Assembly: GCA_030655515.1 (NCBI GenBank)
Contig: JAURVI010000026.1
Span: forward strand, 1 to 64,000
DNA from: Polaromonas sp.
GTDB lineage: Bacteria; Pseudomonadota; Gammaproteobacteria; Burkholderiales; Burkholderiaceae_C
Length of the DNA: 64,000 nt
Reading direction: 5' to 3'
Shown here: positions 7,163-15,763 of the stretch, piece after piece
Layout: the number at the start of each line of letters is the position of its first letter
How positions within the stretch are numbered: the stretch's first letter is position 1
The notes under the pieces: generated by a model
What the model was told of the DNA's origin: nothing
The model's input: only the letters and a program-made list of their open reading frames with translations
The model's database searches: none
Translations under genes and position numbers: made by a program

Positions 7163-8178
7163 GTCAATATCCATCTGCCATGGCGCGCATCCACGGCGGC
7201 CCCGACCACCACGGCGTGCCGCTGCATGATTTTTCGACCAACAGCAACGCCTGCGGACCGTGCCCTTTCGCGCTGGCCGCCGTGCGGCAGGCCGATGCCA
7301 GCCAGTACCCCGACGCCAGCTACACCGCCTTGCGAGCGCGGCTGGCGGACTTTCATGGGGTGCCCGTATCGCGCGTGCTGCTGGCGGGCAGTGCCAGCGA
7401 ATTCATTTTCCGCATCACGGCGCTGGCCGCGCAGCAGGGCGGGCGATCCGTCTGGCTGCCGCCGCACAGCTACGGCGACTACGCACAAGCGGCGCGCGCG
7501 CACCGGCTGGCGGTGGTGGCCCAGGCCGATGACGCGCCACTGCGCTGGGCCTGTGATCCCTCCAGTCCGCTGGGCGCCGCGCATGCCGGCCTGGGTGATC
7601 TGGCCGATGGGGGCGCCGCCCTCAGCGTACTGGACCGGGCTTACGAGCCCTTGCGGCTGGATGGCGCGCTGGCGCTGACCGGCGCGCAACTGCAAACCTT
7701 CTGGCAGCTCTGGACGCCGAACAAGGCGCTGGGTTTGACCGGTGTGCGCGCCGCCTATGTCATTGCGCCGCCGGGTTCAGAAGATGCAGTGATGCAACTG
7801 GAGACGCTGGCTGCCTCATGGCCGGTGGGCGCGCATGGCGTGGCCATGCTGCAGGCCTGGGCCACATCCGATGTACAGGCCTGGCTGGCACAAAGCCTCC
7901 ATACCCTGCGCGAATGGAAAGCACGGCAACTGGCTTTGTGCGAAGCCCTGGGCTGGACCTGCCTGCCCAGTGATGCGAATTTTTTCTGTGCCCGGCCCGC
8001 ATGGCCGCAGGCCGCGACTTTGCCGCAAGCGCTGACACGGTTGCGCGCGCACGGCATCAAGCTGCGCGACACCGCCTCCTTCGGCTTGCCCGGCCATGTG
8101 CGTGTCAGCGTGCAGCCGCCGCAGGCGCAAGACGCCCTGCACAATGCATGGCAACACATCGTCAAGGCAAGTTCATGA
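7159..8178 (+). CDS. cobC: L-threonine-O-3-phosphate decarboxylase (CobC/CobD-type aminotransferase fold)
   Basis: This 339-residue class I/II aminotransferase-like PLP enzyme makes (R)-1-aminopropan-2-ol phosphate, the side arm used by CbiB. The PLP lysine lies in LWTPNKALGLTGVRAAY, and the C-terminal SFGLPGHVRVSV motif is typical of this family and of histidinol-phosphate aminotransferases. The ATG at 7159 overlaps the cbiB stop (ATGA). The same arrangement occurs with cobQ at its end, showing tight coupling. Naming differs between organisms (CobC in Pseudomonas, CobD in Salmonella). A histidinol-phosphate aminotransferase is unlikely given the cobalamin context. Confidence 0.88.
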   Translation: MSQYPSAMARIHGGPDHHGVPLHDFSTNSNACGPCPFALAAVRQADASQYPDASYTALRARLADFHGVPVSRVLLAGSASEFIFRITALAAQQGGRSVWLPPHSYGDYAQAARAHRLAVVAQADDAPLRWACDPSSPLGAAHAGLGDLADGGAALSVLDRAYEPLRLDGALALTGAQLQTFWQLWTPNKALGLTGVRAAYVIAPPGSEDAVMQLETLAASWPVGAHGVAMLQAWATSDVQAWLAQSLHTLREWKARQLALCEALGWTCLPSDANFFCARPAWPQAATLPQALTRLRAHGIKLRDTASFGLPGHVRVSVQPPQAQDALHNAWQHIVKASS

Positions 8179-9731
8179 GCGCAAAAAGCGTGATGGTTTT
8201 GGGCACCACCAGCGGCGCCGGCAAAAGCTGGCTGACCACCGCGCTGTGCCGCTACTACGCGCGCCAGGGCCTGAAGGTCGCGCCCTTCAAGGCGCAGAAC
8301 ATGAGCAACAACGCAAGAGTGGTGGCGACATCCGTTGATGCAGCAGGTGGTTTCGCCGCCGGGCCGTCCCAAGGCGAAATGCGGCCCCCTCGGGGGGCAG
8401 GGAGTCACACGCAGTGGGCGACCGTGGGGGCAGAAATAGGCAGCGCCCAGTATTTCCAGGCGCTGGCCGCGCGTGCGGTGCCCGAGGTGCGCATGAACCC
8501 GCTGCTGCTCAAGCCCGAAAAAGACACGCAAAGCCAGGTCATCCTTCTGGGGCAGGTCAACGCTGCACTGTCCCGCATGGAATGGCGCGGGCGCAGCGCC
8601 TCGGTCTGGCCGGTGATCGCGCAGGCGCTGGACGAGCTGATCGAAGAAAACGACGTGGTGGTGATCGAAGGCGCGGGTTCCCCGGCCGAGATCAACCTGA
8701 AAGCCAGCGACATCGTCAACATGCGTGTTGCCCGGCATGCGAACGCGGCATGCCTGCTGGTCACCGACATCGATCACGGCGGTGCCTTTGCCCACCTGTA
8801 CGGCACCTGGATGATGCTCGACGAGGGCGAACGCCAACTGATCAAGGGCTTTGTTCTCAACAAGTTCCGCGGCGACGCGAAGCTTCTGGCGCCCGGCCCG
8901 CGGATGCTGCAGGACCTGACCGGGGTGTCCACGGTCGCCACCTTGCCGATGTGGTGGCAGCACGGCCTGCCTGAAGAAGATGGCGTTTTTGACATGACCC
9001 CCACGCTCGGCGGTGCGGTGGCCCGAACCGTGGCCGTGGTGGCTTATCCGCGCATCAGCAACCTCGACGAATTCCAGACGCTCAAAAACGTGCCCGGTGT
9101 CCACCTGAAGTGGGTGCGCAGCCCGGCCGAGCTGGCCGGCCTGGCAGCGGCCGACTGGATCATCCTGCCCGGCTCCAAACACACCAGCGGCGACCTGGCC
9201 TGGCTGCGCACGCAGGGGCTGGACCGGGCCGTTGCCGTGCATGCAGGGCGGGGCGGTGCGGTGCTGGGCATCTGCGGCGGCCTGCAGATGCTCGGTGAAG
9301 CGCTGATCGACCCGCACGGCATCGACGGCAACGGGCCGGGCCTGGGGCTGCTGCCGGTGGTTACGCTGTTCGAAGCCGACAAAACCGTGCAGCACCGGCA
9401 GGCCAGCTTTTCTTCTGTGACCGGTGCGTGGGCCGCGCTGTCGGGTGTGGTCGTGCAGGGTTATGAAATCCATCATGGGCAGACCGCCCCCCACACGGCC
9501 ATGGCCGCGGCCGGCGATGTGGCACGTGCCGTCATGCCTGACGGCCTGGCCTGGCAAAACAGCGGCGGCAATGTGCTGGGCGTGTACTTGCATGGCTTGT
9601 TTGAAGACCCTGCGGTGTTGCTGGCCCTGTTCGGTGCCAGCACACCGACGCTCGATTCAGTGTTTGACGGCCTGGCCAATTACATTGGAAAGCATTTTGA
9701 ACCGGGTGTGCTGGACGCGCTGATTGCATAG
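8175..9731 (+). CDS. cobQ: Cobyric acid synthase CobQ with in-frame repeat insertion
   Basis: This 518-residue glutamine-dependent amidotransferase amidates adenosylcobyrinic a,c-diamide. The N-terminal ATPase half has the P-loop-like GTTSGAGKSW at residues 10-19 and PFKAQNMSNNARV. The C-terminal triad-type glutaminase has the nucleophile in GICGGLQMLG and a histidine in GYEIHHG. Residues 52-84 (8328-8426) interrupt the usual link between NNARVV and GEIGSAQ with 33 extra residues. The underlying DNA is a reverse-oriented copy of the C-rich family repeat found before rlmN and der. The insertion is exactly 99 bases, so the frame is kept. Whether the enzyme tolerates the extra loop is unknown, but the rest of the protein is intact. 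Confidence 0.9.
   Translation: MSAKSVMVLGTTSGAGKSWLTTALCRYYARQGLKVAPFKAQNMSNNARVVATSVDAAGGFAAGPSQGEMRPPRGAGSHTQWATVGAEIGSAQYFQALAARAVPEVRMNPLLLKPEKDTQSQVILLGQVNAALSRMEWRGRSASVWPVIAQALDELIEENDVVVIEGAGSPAEINLKASDIVNMRVARHANAACLLVTDIDHGGAFAHLYGTWMMLDEGERQLIKGFVLNKFRGDAKLLAPGPRMLQDLTGVSTVATLPMWWQHGLPEEDGVFDMTPTLGGAVARTVAVVAYPRISNLDEFQTLKNVPGVHLKWVRSPAELAGLAAADWIILPGSKHTSGDLAWLRTQGLDRAVAVHAGRGGAVLGICGGLQMLGEALIDPHGIDGNGPGLGLLPVVTLFEADKTVQHRQASFSSVTGAWAALSGVVVQGYEIHHGQTAPHTAMAAAGDVARAVMPDGLAWQNSGGNVLGVYLHGLFEDPAVLLALFGASTPTLDSVFDGLANYIGKHFEPGVLDALIA
8328..8426 (-). repeat. C-rich family repeat inserted in frame inside cobQ
   Basis: Read on the minus strand, this stretch follows the same order as the intergenic repeats at 34755-35034: CCCCCAC near its start, a core GCCCCCCGAGGGGGCCGCAT, then a TTGGGACGGCCCGGCGG block. 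Match limits are approximate (8328-8432). It adds 33 codons to cobQ without a stop or frameshift, a behaviour like that of Rickettsia palindromic elements. Confidence 0.75.
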
Positions 9732-9771
9732 CAAGTCTGTCATCCATAATTATGAAAAACCGGAGATACGC

Positions 9772-11700
9772 ATGACCCCCTCCCAGAAAGAAAGCTACCA
9801 GGCTTTTTACCAGCGCTCGATAGCCCAGCCCGATGCCTTCTGGACCGAGCAGGCCCAACTGATTGACTGGCACAAACCGTTTGACCGTGTCTGCAACGAC
9901 GACAAACCGCCTTTCGTGCATTGGTTTGAAGGCGGGCAGACCAACCTTTGCCACAACGCCGTGGACCGGCACCTGAAAGATCGCGCAAGCCAAGCCGCGC
10001 TGATTTATGTATCGACCGAAACAGGGGTTGAGAAGACCTACAGCTTTGCCGAGCTGCATGGTGAGGTGCAGCGCATGGCGGCCAGCCTGCAGGCGCTCGG
10101 TGTGCAAAAGGGCGACCGCGTATTGATCTACATGCCCATGATGGCCGAGGCGGCGTTTGCGATGCTGGCCTGCGCCCGCCTGGGCGCGATTCACTGCGTG
10201 GTGTTCGGCGGTTTTGCCAGCGGTTCACTGGCGCTGCGCATTGAAGACGCGACGCCCAAGGTCATTGTCAGCGCCGATGCCGGCTCGCGCGGCGGCAAGA
10301 TCGTGCCTTACAAGCCACTGCTTGACGAAGCAATTCGCCTGTCCAGCCACAAGCCCGAGGCGGTGCTGCTGGCCGACCGCCAGCTCTCGCCCATGACCCT
10401 GGTCGCGGGGCGGGATCAGTTGTGGGCTGACCTGCGCACCCGGCACATGGACGCCAAAGTCGCGTGTGAATGGCTGGATTCAACCGACATCAGCTACACC
10501 ATCTACACCAGCGGCACCACCGGCAAACCCAAGGGCGTGCAGCGCGACACCGGCGGATATGCGGTGGCGCTGGCGGCCAGCATGAAGCACATCTTCGATG
10601 GCCGCGCCGGTGAAACCTATTTTTCGACCAGCGACATTGGCTGGGTCGTGGGCCACAGCTACATCGTCTACGGTCCGCTGATTGCCGGCATGGCGACACT
10701 GATGTATGAAGGCCTGCCGACGCAGGGTCTGGACAAGCAGCCCGATGGCGGCATCTGGTGGCGCCTGGTCGAAAAATACAAGGTGACGGCGATGTTCAGC
10801 GCGCCGACGGCGGTGCGGGTGCTGAAAAAACAGGACCCGGCATTGCTGAAAAAATACGACCTGTCCAGCCTGCGCGCATTGTTTCTCGCGGGCGAACCGC
10901 TGGACGAGCCGACCGCGCGCTGGATCAGCGAGGGCCTCAATGTGCCCATCATCGACAACTACTGGCAGACCGAAAGCGGCTGGCCGATTCTGACGATTGC
11001 CAACGGCGTCGAGAAAAAACCGAGCAAGTTCGGCAGCCCGGGCATTCCGATGTACGGCTACCGCGTCAAGCTGCTGCACGAGGCTACCGGCGAAGAGCTG
11101 ACCGAGCCGAATCAAAAAGGCGTGGTCGTACTCGTTGGTCCGACGCCGCCCGGCTTCATGCAAACCGTGTGGAAAGACGATGCGCGCTTCGTCAACACCT
11201 ACTGGAAGAGTGTGCCCGGCAAGATGGTCTACAGCACCTTCGACTGGGGCATTCGGGACGAAGACGGTTATTACTTCATCCTGGGCCGCACCGACGACGT
11301 GATCAACGTCGCCGGGCACCGCCTGGGCACCCGAGAGATTGAAGAAAGCATTTCAGGCCATGCGGGTGTGGCTGAAGTAGCGGTGGTCGGCGTGGCCGAT
11401 GCGCTGAAGGGGCAGGTCGCCATGGCCTTTGTCGTGCCCAAGGACGGCAGCGTGTTGCAGGACAGCGCCGGCGCGCTCAAGCTCGAAGGCGAGATCATGA
11501 AGCGGGTCGATCAGCACCTGGGCGCACTGGCCAGGCCGTCCCGGGTGCGTTTTGTGTCGATGTTGCCCAAAACCCGCAGCGGCAAACTGCTGCGACGCGC
11601 CATCCAGGCGGTCTGTGAAGGGCGCGATGCGGGCGACCTGACCACGATGGACGATCCGGCGGCCTTGCAGCAGATCAAGGACTTGGTGGGCGCCACCTGA
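9772..11700 (+). CDS. prpE: Propionyl-CoA synthetase PrpE
   Basis: This 642-residue cytoplasmic AMP-forming acyl-CoA synthetase activates propionate to propionyl-CoA. The adenylation core motif YTSGTTGKPKGVQRD, the DNYWQTESGWP motif and the hinge/C-terminal segment FILGRTDDVINVAGHRLGTR are present. The C-terminal catalytic lysine lies in MLPKTRSGKLLRR. The sequence is closer to PrpE than to Acs (VQRDTGGYAVAL, FDWGIRDEDGYY). The ATG at 9772 has a GGAGA element upstream and was preferred over an upstream TTG. It follows cobQ by 40 bases. Cobalamin-dependent propionyl-CoA catabolism (methylmalonyl-CoA mutase) could link the two, but no mutase is in the window. Confidence 0.93.
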   Translation: MTPSQKESYQAFYQRSIAQPDAFWTEQAQLIDWHKPFDRVCNDDKPPFVHWFEGGQTNLCHNAVDRHLKDRASQAALIYVSTETGVEKTYSFAELHGEVQRMAASLQALGVQKGDRVLIYMPMMAEAAFAMLACARLGAIHCVVFGGFASGSLALRIEDATPKVIVSADAGSRGGKIVPYKPLLDEAIRLSSHKPEAVLLADRQLSPMTLVAGRDQLWADLRTRHMDAKVACEWLDSTDISYTIYTSGTTGKPKGVQRDTGGYAVALAASMKHIFDGRAGETYFSTSDIGWVVGHSYIVYGPLIAGMATLMYEGLPTQGLDKQPDGGIWWRLVEKYKVTAMFSAPTAVRVLKKQDPALLKKYDLSSLRALFLAGEPLDEPTARWISEGLNVPIIDNYWQTESGWPILTIANGVEKKPSKFGSPGIPMYGYRVKLLHEATGEELTEPNQKGVVVLVGPTPPGFMQTVWKDDARFVNTYWKSVPGKMVYSTFDWGIRDEDGYYFILGRTDDVINVAGHRLGTREIEESISGHAGVAEVAVVGVADALKGQVAMAFVVPKDGSVLQDSAGALKLEGEIMKRVDQHLGALARPSRVRFVSMLPKTRSGKLLRRAIQAVCEGRDAGDLTTMDDPAALQQIKDLVGAT

Positions 11701-11774
11701 CGCGCCTGCGGGGCCGCGCACTTCGAGTTTTCCAACGGTAAGGGTATGTCCCGGTAGTTTTTTCAGGTTGGTCG

Positions 11775-11808
11775 CGTTCAAATATCAGCCATTGCTTATA
11801 TTTGAACG
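11775..11808. promoter_or_regulatory. Perfect inverted repeat, likely operator for the ArsR-type regulator
   Basis: CGTTCAAATAT at 11775-11785 and ATATTTGAACG at 11798-11808 form a perfect 11-bp inverted repeat with a 12-bp spacer. It ends 10 bases before the regulator's start codon. ArsR-family repressors bind such AT-rich dyads over their own promoters, so autoregulation and control of the downstream sox genes is a direct inference. Confidence 0.7.
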
Positions 11809-11818
11809 TCCACCTTCC

Positions 11819-12238
11819 ATGAACGACATGATTCAAGCCGGGGCCCAGTCAGCGCAGGGACGGGTCTTTGAGCTGGCGGCCGAACTGTTCGCGGTGCTGG
11901 CCACGCCGATGCGCCTGCGTGTGCTGAGCGCTTTGTGCGAGCGCGAGAAGTCGGTCAACGAACTGCTGGCCGAGATCGACACGACCCAACCCAATCTGTC
12001 CCAGCACCTGGCGGTCTTGTACCGCTGCGGGGTACTGGCCAAGCGCAAGGAAGGCACCCAGGTGATTTACCGGGTTCAGAGCGAAAAAGCGGTGGCCTTG
12101 TGCCGCAGTGTGTGTACCCAGATCGCCATTGAACTCGACGAGCCGGAAGGGGTGCCTGCCGCAGAAAGCCTGTTGCCGGCCCCACCATTGCGGCGCCAGC
12201 AGATGACCTCTAAAACTCAGAAGGATTCCACATGCTGA
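11819..12238 (+). CDS. soxR: ArsR-family repressor of the sox genes (SoxR-type)
   Basis: This 139-residue winged-helix regulator has the ArsR pattern VLATPMRLRVLSALCEREKS followed by a recognition helix around TTQPNLSQHLAVL and a wing KRKEGTQVIYRV. Cysteines occur at RVLSALCE, LYRCGVL and the CRSVC motif, so thiol-based sensing of sulfane or sulfite is possible, as in SoxR/BigR-type repressors. It overlaps soxC by 7 bases and is preceded by a perfect operator-like dyad, so it probably controls the sox operon and itself. It is unrelated to the superoxide sensor SoxR of the MerR family. The start ATG 11819 was chosen over an upstream in-frame codon that lies in the operator. Confidence 0.8.
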   Translation: MNDMIQAGAQSAQGRVFELAAELFAVLATPMRLRVLSALCEREKSVNELLAEIDTTQPNLSQHLAVLYRCGVLAKRKEGTQVIYRVQSEKAVALCRSVCTQIAIELDEPEGVPAAESLLPAPPLRRQQMTSKTQKDSTC

Positions 12239-13554
12239 GCCGGTTCATCCAGCGGGCGCCTGAAAACTTCCTCAGCCGGGACCAGATGCAGGCTGTCAGG
12301 GCCGGGCGCCGCGGCTTTTTAGCCGGCGCGGTGGCCGCGGCGGCCGGTGCGATGGCGGCAGACCGGGCCGACGCACAGGGCGACCCCAACATCCTGAACC
12401 TGCCCCCGCACAGCAAGGCGCTGGGCCAGCCGGTGGCGGCGCGCGGCTACGGCCTGCCCAGCGAGTGGGAAAAAAACCTGCAGCGGCGTGAAAGCCCGGG
12501 TCTGACGCGTGTCAGCCAGTCCAGTGTGAGTTTTTGCCCGCTGCAGGGCCTGTTCGGCATCATCACGCCGAGCGGCCTGCATTTTGAGCGGCACCACCAG
12601 GGCTGGTGGGACCTGGACCCGTCGAAACACCGCCTGATGCTCAACGGCTCGGACGATGCGATGCTCAAGCGCCCCATGGTGCTGAGCATGGACGAGTTGA
12701 TGCGCTTGCCTCCAGTCAGCCGCATGCATTTCATCGAGTGCGGCGCCAACACCGGCATGGAGTGGGGCAACGTCGCGGTGCCCACGGTCCAGTACACCCA
12801 CGGCATGCTCAGTTGCAGCGAGTTCACCGGCGTGCCGCTGCGCACGCTGCTGGAACTGTGTGGCGCCGACTTCAAACGCGGCAAATTTGTGCTGGCCGAG
12901 GGTGCCGACGGCTCCGGCATGACGCGCACGATTCCCATGAGCATGGTGATGGACGGCCAGGTGCTGGTGGCCTATGGCCAAAATGGCGAGATGCTGCGCC
13001 CTGAAAATGGCTACCCGTTGCGCCTGATCGTGCCGGGGGTGCAGGGCGTCAGTTGGGTCAAATACCTGCGCCGGATCGAGCTCGGCGACATGCCCTACGC
13101 GACCAAGGACGAGAGCATTCACTACATGGATCTGATGCCCGACGGCCTGCACCGGCAGTACACCAGCATCCAGGAGGTCAAGAGCGTCATCACCTCGCCC
13201 AGTGGTGGGCAGGTGCTGCTCGACAAGGGTTTTCACACCGTGACCGGCCTGGCCTGGAGCGGGCGCGGCAAGATCAAAAGGGTCGATGTGTCGGTCGATG
13301 GCGGCAGGAACTGGAAGGCGGCGCGGCTCGAAGGCCCGGTGTTGTCCAAATGCCTGACGCGTTTCAACAGCGACTTTGTCTGGGACGGCAAGCCGGCCTT
13401 TTTCCAGAGCCGCGCGGTCGATGAAACCGGGCACGTCCAGCCGACTTATGGCGAGCTGCGCAAGGTGCGGGCCTCGCGCAGCATCTATCACAACAACGCC
13501 ATTCAGTCCTGGGCACTGGAAGAAAACGGCGAGGTCAAAAATGTCCAGCTCTAG
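12232..13554 (+). CDS. soxC: Sulfane dehydrogenase molybdenum subunit SoxC
   Basis: This 440-residue periplasmic molybdopterin protein, with cytochrome SoxD, oxidises the sulfane sulfur held on SoxY and yields extra electrons from thiosulfate. A Tat signal is visible (RAGRRGFLAGA, about residues 23-33, then an alanine-rich segment ending ADAQ). The molybdenum-ligand cysteine is C170 in HFIECGANTG. A C-terminal Mo-co dimerisation domain follows, with VDVSVDGGRNW. Length matches SoxC. The ATG overlaps the soxR stop and the end overlaps soxD by 14 bases. Having SoxCD implies complete oxidation of thiosulfate to sulfate without sulfur globules. Confidence 0.95.
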   Translation: MLSRFIQRAPENFLSRDQMQAVRAGRRGFLAGAVAAAAGAMAADRADAQGDPNILNLPPHSKALGQPVAARGYGLPSEWEKNLQRRESPGLTRVSQSSVSFCPLQGLFGIITPSGLHFERHHQGWWDLDPSKHRLMLNGSDDAMLKRPMVLSMDELMRLPPVSRMHFIECGANTGMEWGNVAVPTVQYTHGMLSCSEFTGVPLRTLLELCGADFKRGKFVLAEGADGSGMTRTIPMSMVMDGQVLVAYGQNGEMLRPENGYPLRLIVPGVQGVSWVKYLRRIELGDMPYATKDESIHYMDLMPDGLHRQYTSIQEVKSVITSPSGGQVLLDKGFHTVTGLAWSGRGKIKRVDVSVDGGRNWKAARLEGPVLSKCLTRFNSDFVWDGKPAFFQSRAVDETGHVQPTYGELRKVRASRSIYHNNAIQSWALEENGEVKNVQL

Positions 13555-14620
13555 TGCCCTGCGTACCGGCTGGGCCGTCGCCTTGGTGTGCGCGGCTTGG
13601 GGGGTGTCCACCGTCCACGCTTCAGACAAATTTCCGGGCATAGGCCGTACAGCCACGCCGGCTGAGGTCAAGGCTTGGGACATCGATGTACGGCCCGACT
13701 TCAAGGGCCTGCCCAGGGGCCGGGGGTCGGTGCGCCAGGGTGAGGTTCTGTGGGAGGCGAAATGTGCCTCCTGCCACGGCAGCTTTGGCGAATCGTCCGA
13801 GATATTCACGCCGATTGCCGGCGGCACCACGGCCGAAGACATCAGGACCGGGCGGGTGAGCAGCCTGATGCCGGGCGCCAACCAGCCGCAGCGCACGGCA
13901 CTGATGAAAATGGCGACGCTGTCCACGCTGTGGGACTACATCAGCCGCGCCATGCCGTGGAACGCGCCCAAATCGCTCAGCGCCGACGAGGTTTATGCGG
14001 TGACCGCCTACATCCTGAATCTGGGCAGCATTGTTCCTGCGGAGTTCACCTTGTCCGATGCCAACATCCGCGAGGTGCAGGAACGCCTGCCCAACCGCAA
14101 TGGGACGACGACGGCCCACGCCATGTGGCCAGGCGCCGAGCTGGGCGGCAAGCCCCGGCCCGACGTACAGGGCTCGACCTGTATGCGTGATTGCAAGACG
14201 GACGTTGCCATCAAAAGCTTTTTGCCGGATTACGCACGCAACGCCCATGGTCAACTGGCCGACCAGTCGCGCCCGCTGGGCGCCAGCCGCGGTGCCGATA
14301 CCCGCCGGCCGGCCCCTGAAAAAATGGCAAATTCGAGTCCGGAGCAGGGTGCCGGGGCGGCCAACGCTACCGTCATGCCGGTGTTGCAAAAGAACGCCTG
14401 TCTGGCTTGCCATGGCATGGATAGCAAGCGGATCGGTCCGTCTTTCAAGGATGTTGCGAACAAATATAAAGACCACGCCGACGCAGTGAATTACCTAACG
14501 GGCAAAATCAAGGGCGGTGGACAGGGTATATGGGGCAGCATGTCCATGCCGCCGCAGGCCTTGAGTGATGCCGACGCGGCGCAACTGGCCCAATGGCTGG
14601 CGCGGGATTTTTCGCCCTAG
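13541..14620 (+). CDS. soxD: Diheme cytochrome c SoxD
   Basis: This 359-residue secreted cytochrome is the electron-accepting partner of SoxC. After a signal peptide (ALRTGWAVALVCAAWGVSTVHA) there is a first heme site CASCH at 75-79 and a second CLACH at 287-291. The second is followed by GPSFKDVANKY and the likely axial methionine in SMSMPP. This two-domain form matches SoxD of Paracoccus and other betaproteobacteria. The start at 13541 lies inside the end of soxC and gives a normal signal peptide, while upstream in-frame starts would not. Confidence 0.95.
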   Translation: MSSSSALRTGWAVALVCAAWGVSTVHASDKFPGIGRTATPAEVKAWDIDVRPDFKGLPRGRGSVRQGEVLWEAKCASCHGSFGESSEIFTPIAGGTTAEDIRTGRVSSLMPGANQPQRTALMKMATLSTLWDYISRAMPWNAPKSLSADEVYAVTAYILNLGSIVPAEFTLSDANIREVQERLPNRNGTTTAHAMWPGAELGGKPRPDVQGSTCMRDCKTDVAIKSFLPDYARNAHGQLADQSRPLGASRGADTRRPAPEKMANSSPEQGAGAANATVMPVLQKNACLACHGMDSKRIGPSFKDVANKYKDHADAVNYLTGKIKGGGQGIWGSMSMPPQALSDADAAQLAQWLARDFSP

Positions 14621-14757
14621 CGAATTGGTGTGCAGCCGGGGCCGCATCGCGCGGTACCTGCAAGCTGGGAGAAATACCCTGTTGCCAATTCGAGTTTTTG
14701 TGTTCAATCGAATTCAAGTTTTAATAAGCTGAAGTTATATCCAAAGGAGTTCAGACC

Positions 14758-15225
14758 ATGGAACGTCGTCACTTTTTAGCCACCAGTTCAGGGGCCACCG
14801 CGCTGGTACTGGCGGCTTCCGCCGGACTGGTTCCCGCCCACGCGCAAAATGCGCCGGGTTGGAACAAGGCCGCTTTTGACAGCAAGACGCTGGCCGAGGT
14901 TGCCAAGGCCCTGGGCGCGACCAGCGCGCCGGTGGAAAGCAAAGACCTGATTCTGCAGGCGCCGGAAATCGCCGAAAACGGCAGCGTGGTGCGTGTCGGT
15001 GCCGAGAGCAACATTGCCGGCACCACGCAACTGGCTTTGGTGGTCGAGAAAAATCCCAGCGCACTGGCGGCGTTGTTTGATATTCCTGCGGGCACCGATC
15101 CGAATGTGTCGACCAACCTGAAGATGGGCCAGTCTTCGAACGTGTACGCGCTGGTCAAAGCCGGCGACAAATTTTTCTACGCGGTCAAGGAAGTCAAGGT
15201 TACCCTGGGCGGCTGCGGCGGTTGA
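14758..15225 (+). CDS. soxY: Sulfur carrier protein SoxY
   Basis: This 155-residue periplasmic carrier holds the growing sulfur chain as a persulfide on its C-terminal cysteine. The defining GGCGG motif ends the protein. A Tat signal (MERRHFLATSSG, then a hydrophobic stretch ending AHAQ) implies export of the folded SoxYZ pair. An AAAGGAG ribosome-binding site precedes the ATG. It lies 137 bases after soxD, an AT-richer gap that may hold its own promoter, and 68 bases before soxZ. Confidence 0.96.
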   Translation: MERRHFLATSSGATALVLAASAGLVPAHAQNAPGWNKAAFDSKTLAEVAKALGATSAPVESKDLILQAPEIAENGSVVRVGAESNIAGTTQLALVVEKNPSALAALFDIPAGTDPNVSTNLKMGQSSNVYALVKAGDKFFYAVKEVKVTLGGCGG

Positions 15226-15293
15226 TTCGGCGGATGCGCCCCCTCTTGTGGATCGCGTGTCCAGCGTTAAAAGAAGATTGAAAGGAAACAAAC

Positions 15294-15605
15294 ATGTCAG
15301 ATCCGATGCGAATCCGGGCGCAAGCCCAAGGCGACAAAACCACGGTGCGTGTGCTGGTCAGCCACGAGATGGAAAGCGGCCAGCGCAAAGACGCAGCCGG
15401 CAAAACCGTGCCGGCCTGGTTTATCCAGAACATCAGCGCCACCCATCATGGTAAGGTGGTCATGAATGCCCAGTGGGGCCCGGCGGTGTCGAAAAACCCG
15501 TTTCTTCAGTTCAGCTTCAGGGGCGGCAAGGCCGGCGACAAGGTGGCGGTGAGCTGGGTTGACAACAAGGGCGACAAGCGCACCGATGAAGCGGTGATTT
15601 CCTGA
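15294..15605 (+). CDS. soxZ: Sulfur carrier partner SoxZ
   Basis: This 103-residue beta-sandwich protein forms the heterodimer that supports the sulfur-bearing arm of SoxY. It lacks a signal peptide, as usual, since it is exported by hitch-hiking on the Tat signal of SoxY. The sequence MSDPMRIRAQAQGDKTTVRV and the GPAVSKNPFLQFSF region are typical. A GAAAGGA ribosome-binding site lies before the ATG. It is followed after 13 bases by a 114-bp inverted-repeat element that separates it from soxA. Confidence 0.96.
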   Translation: MSDPMRIRAQAQGDKTTVRVLVSHEMESGQRKDAAGKTVPAWFIQNISATHHGKVVMNAQWGPAVSKNPFLQFSFRGGKAGDKVAVSWVDNKGDKRTDEAVIS

Positions 15606-15618
15606 GTGTTGCTAAGCC

Positions 15619-15732
15619 CAATACTGTTCGCCTGACCGTTCGGGCTGAGTTTGTCGAAGCCTGTTTGCACTGTGACGACCCTTCGACAGGCTCAGGGCGA
15701 ACGGGGTTGTAGCGCTTAAATGAACAGCATTG
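15619..15732. mobile_element. 114-bp MITE-like element, copy 1 (between soxZ and soxA)
   Basis: The element begins CAATACTGTTC and ends GAACAGCATTG, an 11-bp terminal inverted repeat with one mismatch. It contains a long internal hairpin (CCGTTCGGGCTGAG...CTCAGGGCGAACGG). The flanks TTGCTAAGCC (15609-15618) and TTGCCAAGCC (15733-15742) form a 10-bp target duplication with one difference. It matches copy 2 (17249-17362) on the opposite strand at all but 6 of 114 positions by direct comparison. There is no coding capacity. Confidence 0.85.
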
Positions 15733-15763
15733 TTGCCAAGCCGATAATTACGAGGAGTACACG

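Noticed and set aside
7755-9593. Minus-strand frame of about 610 codons opposite cobC and cobQ
   Set aside because: It spans the junction of two coupled genes on the other strand and has no protein-like features, so it is a codon-bias shadow.
14621-14692. CGAATTGG and CCAATTCG inverted repeat between soxD and soxY as a second sox operator
   Set aside because: The arms are 8 bp with a 56-base spacer and do not resemble the dyad at 11775-11808. It may be chance, although a promoter for soxY in this gap remains possible.
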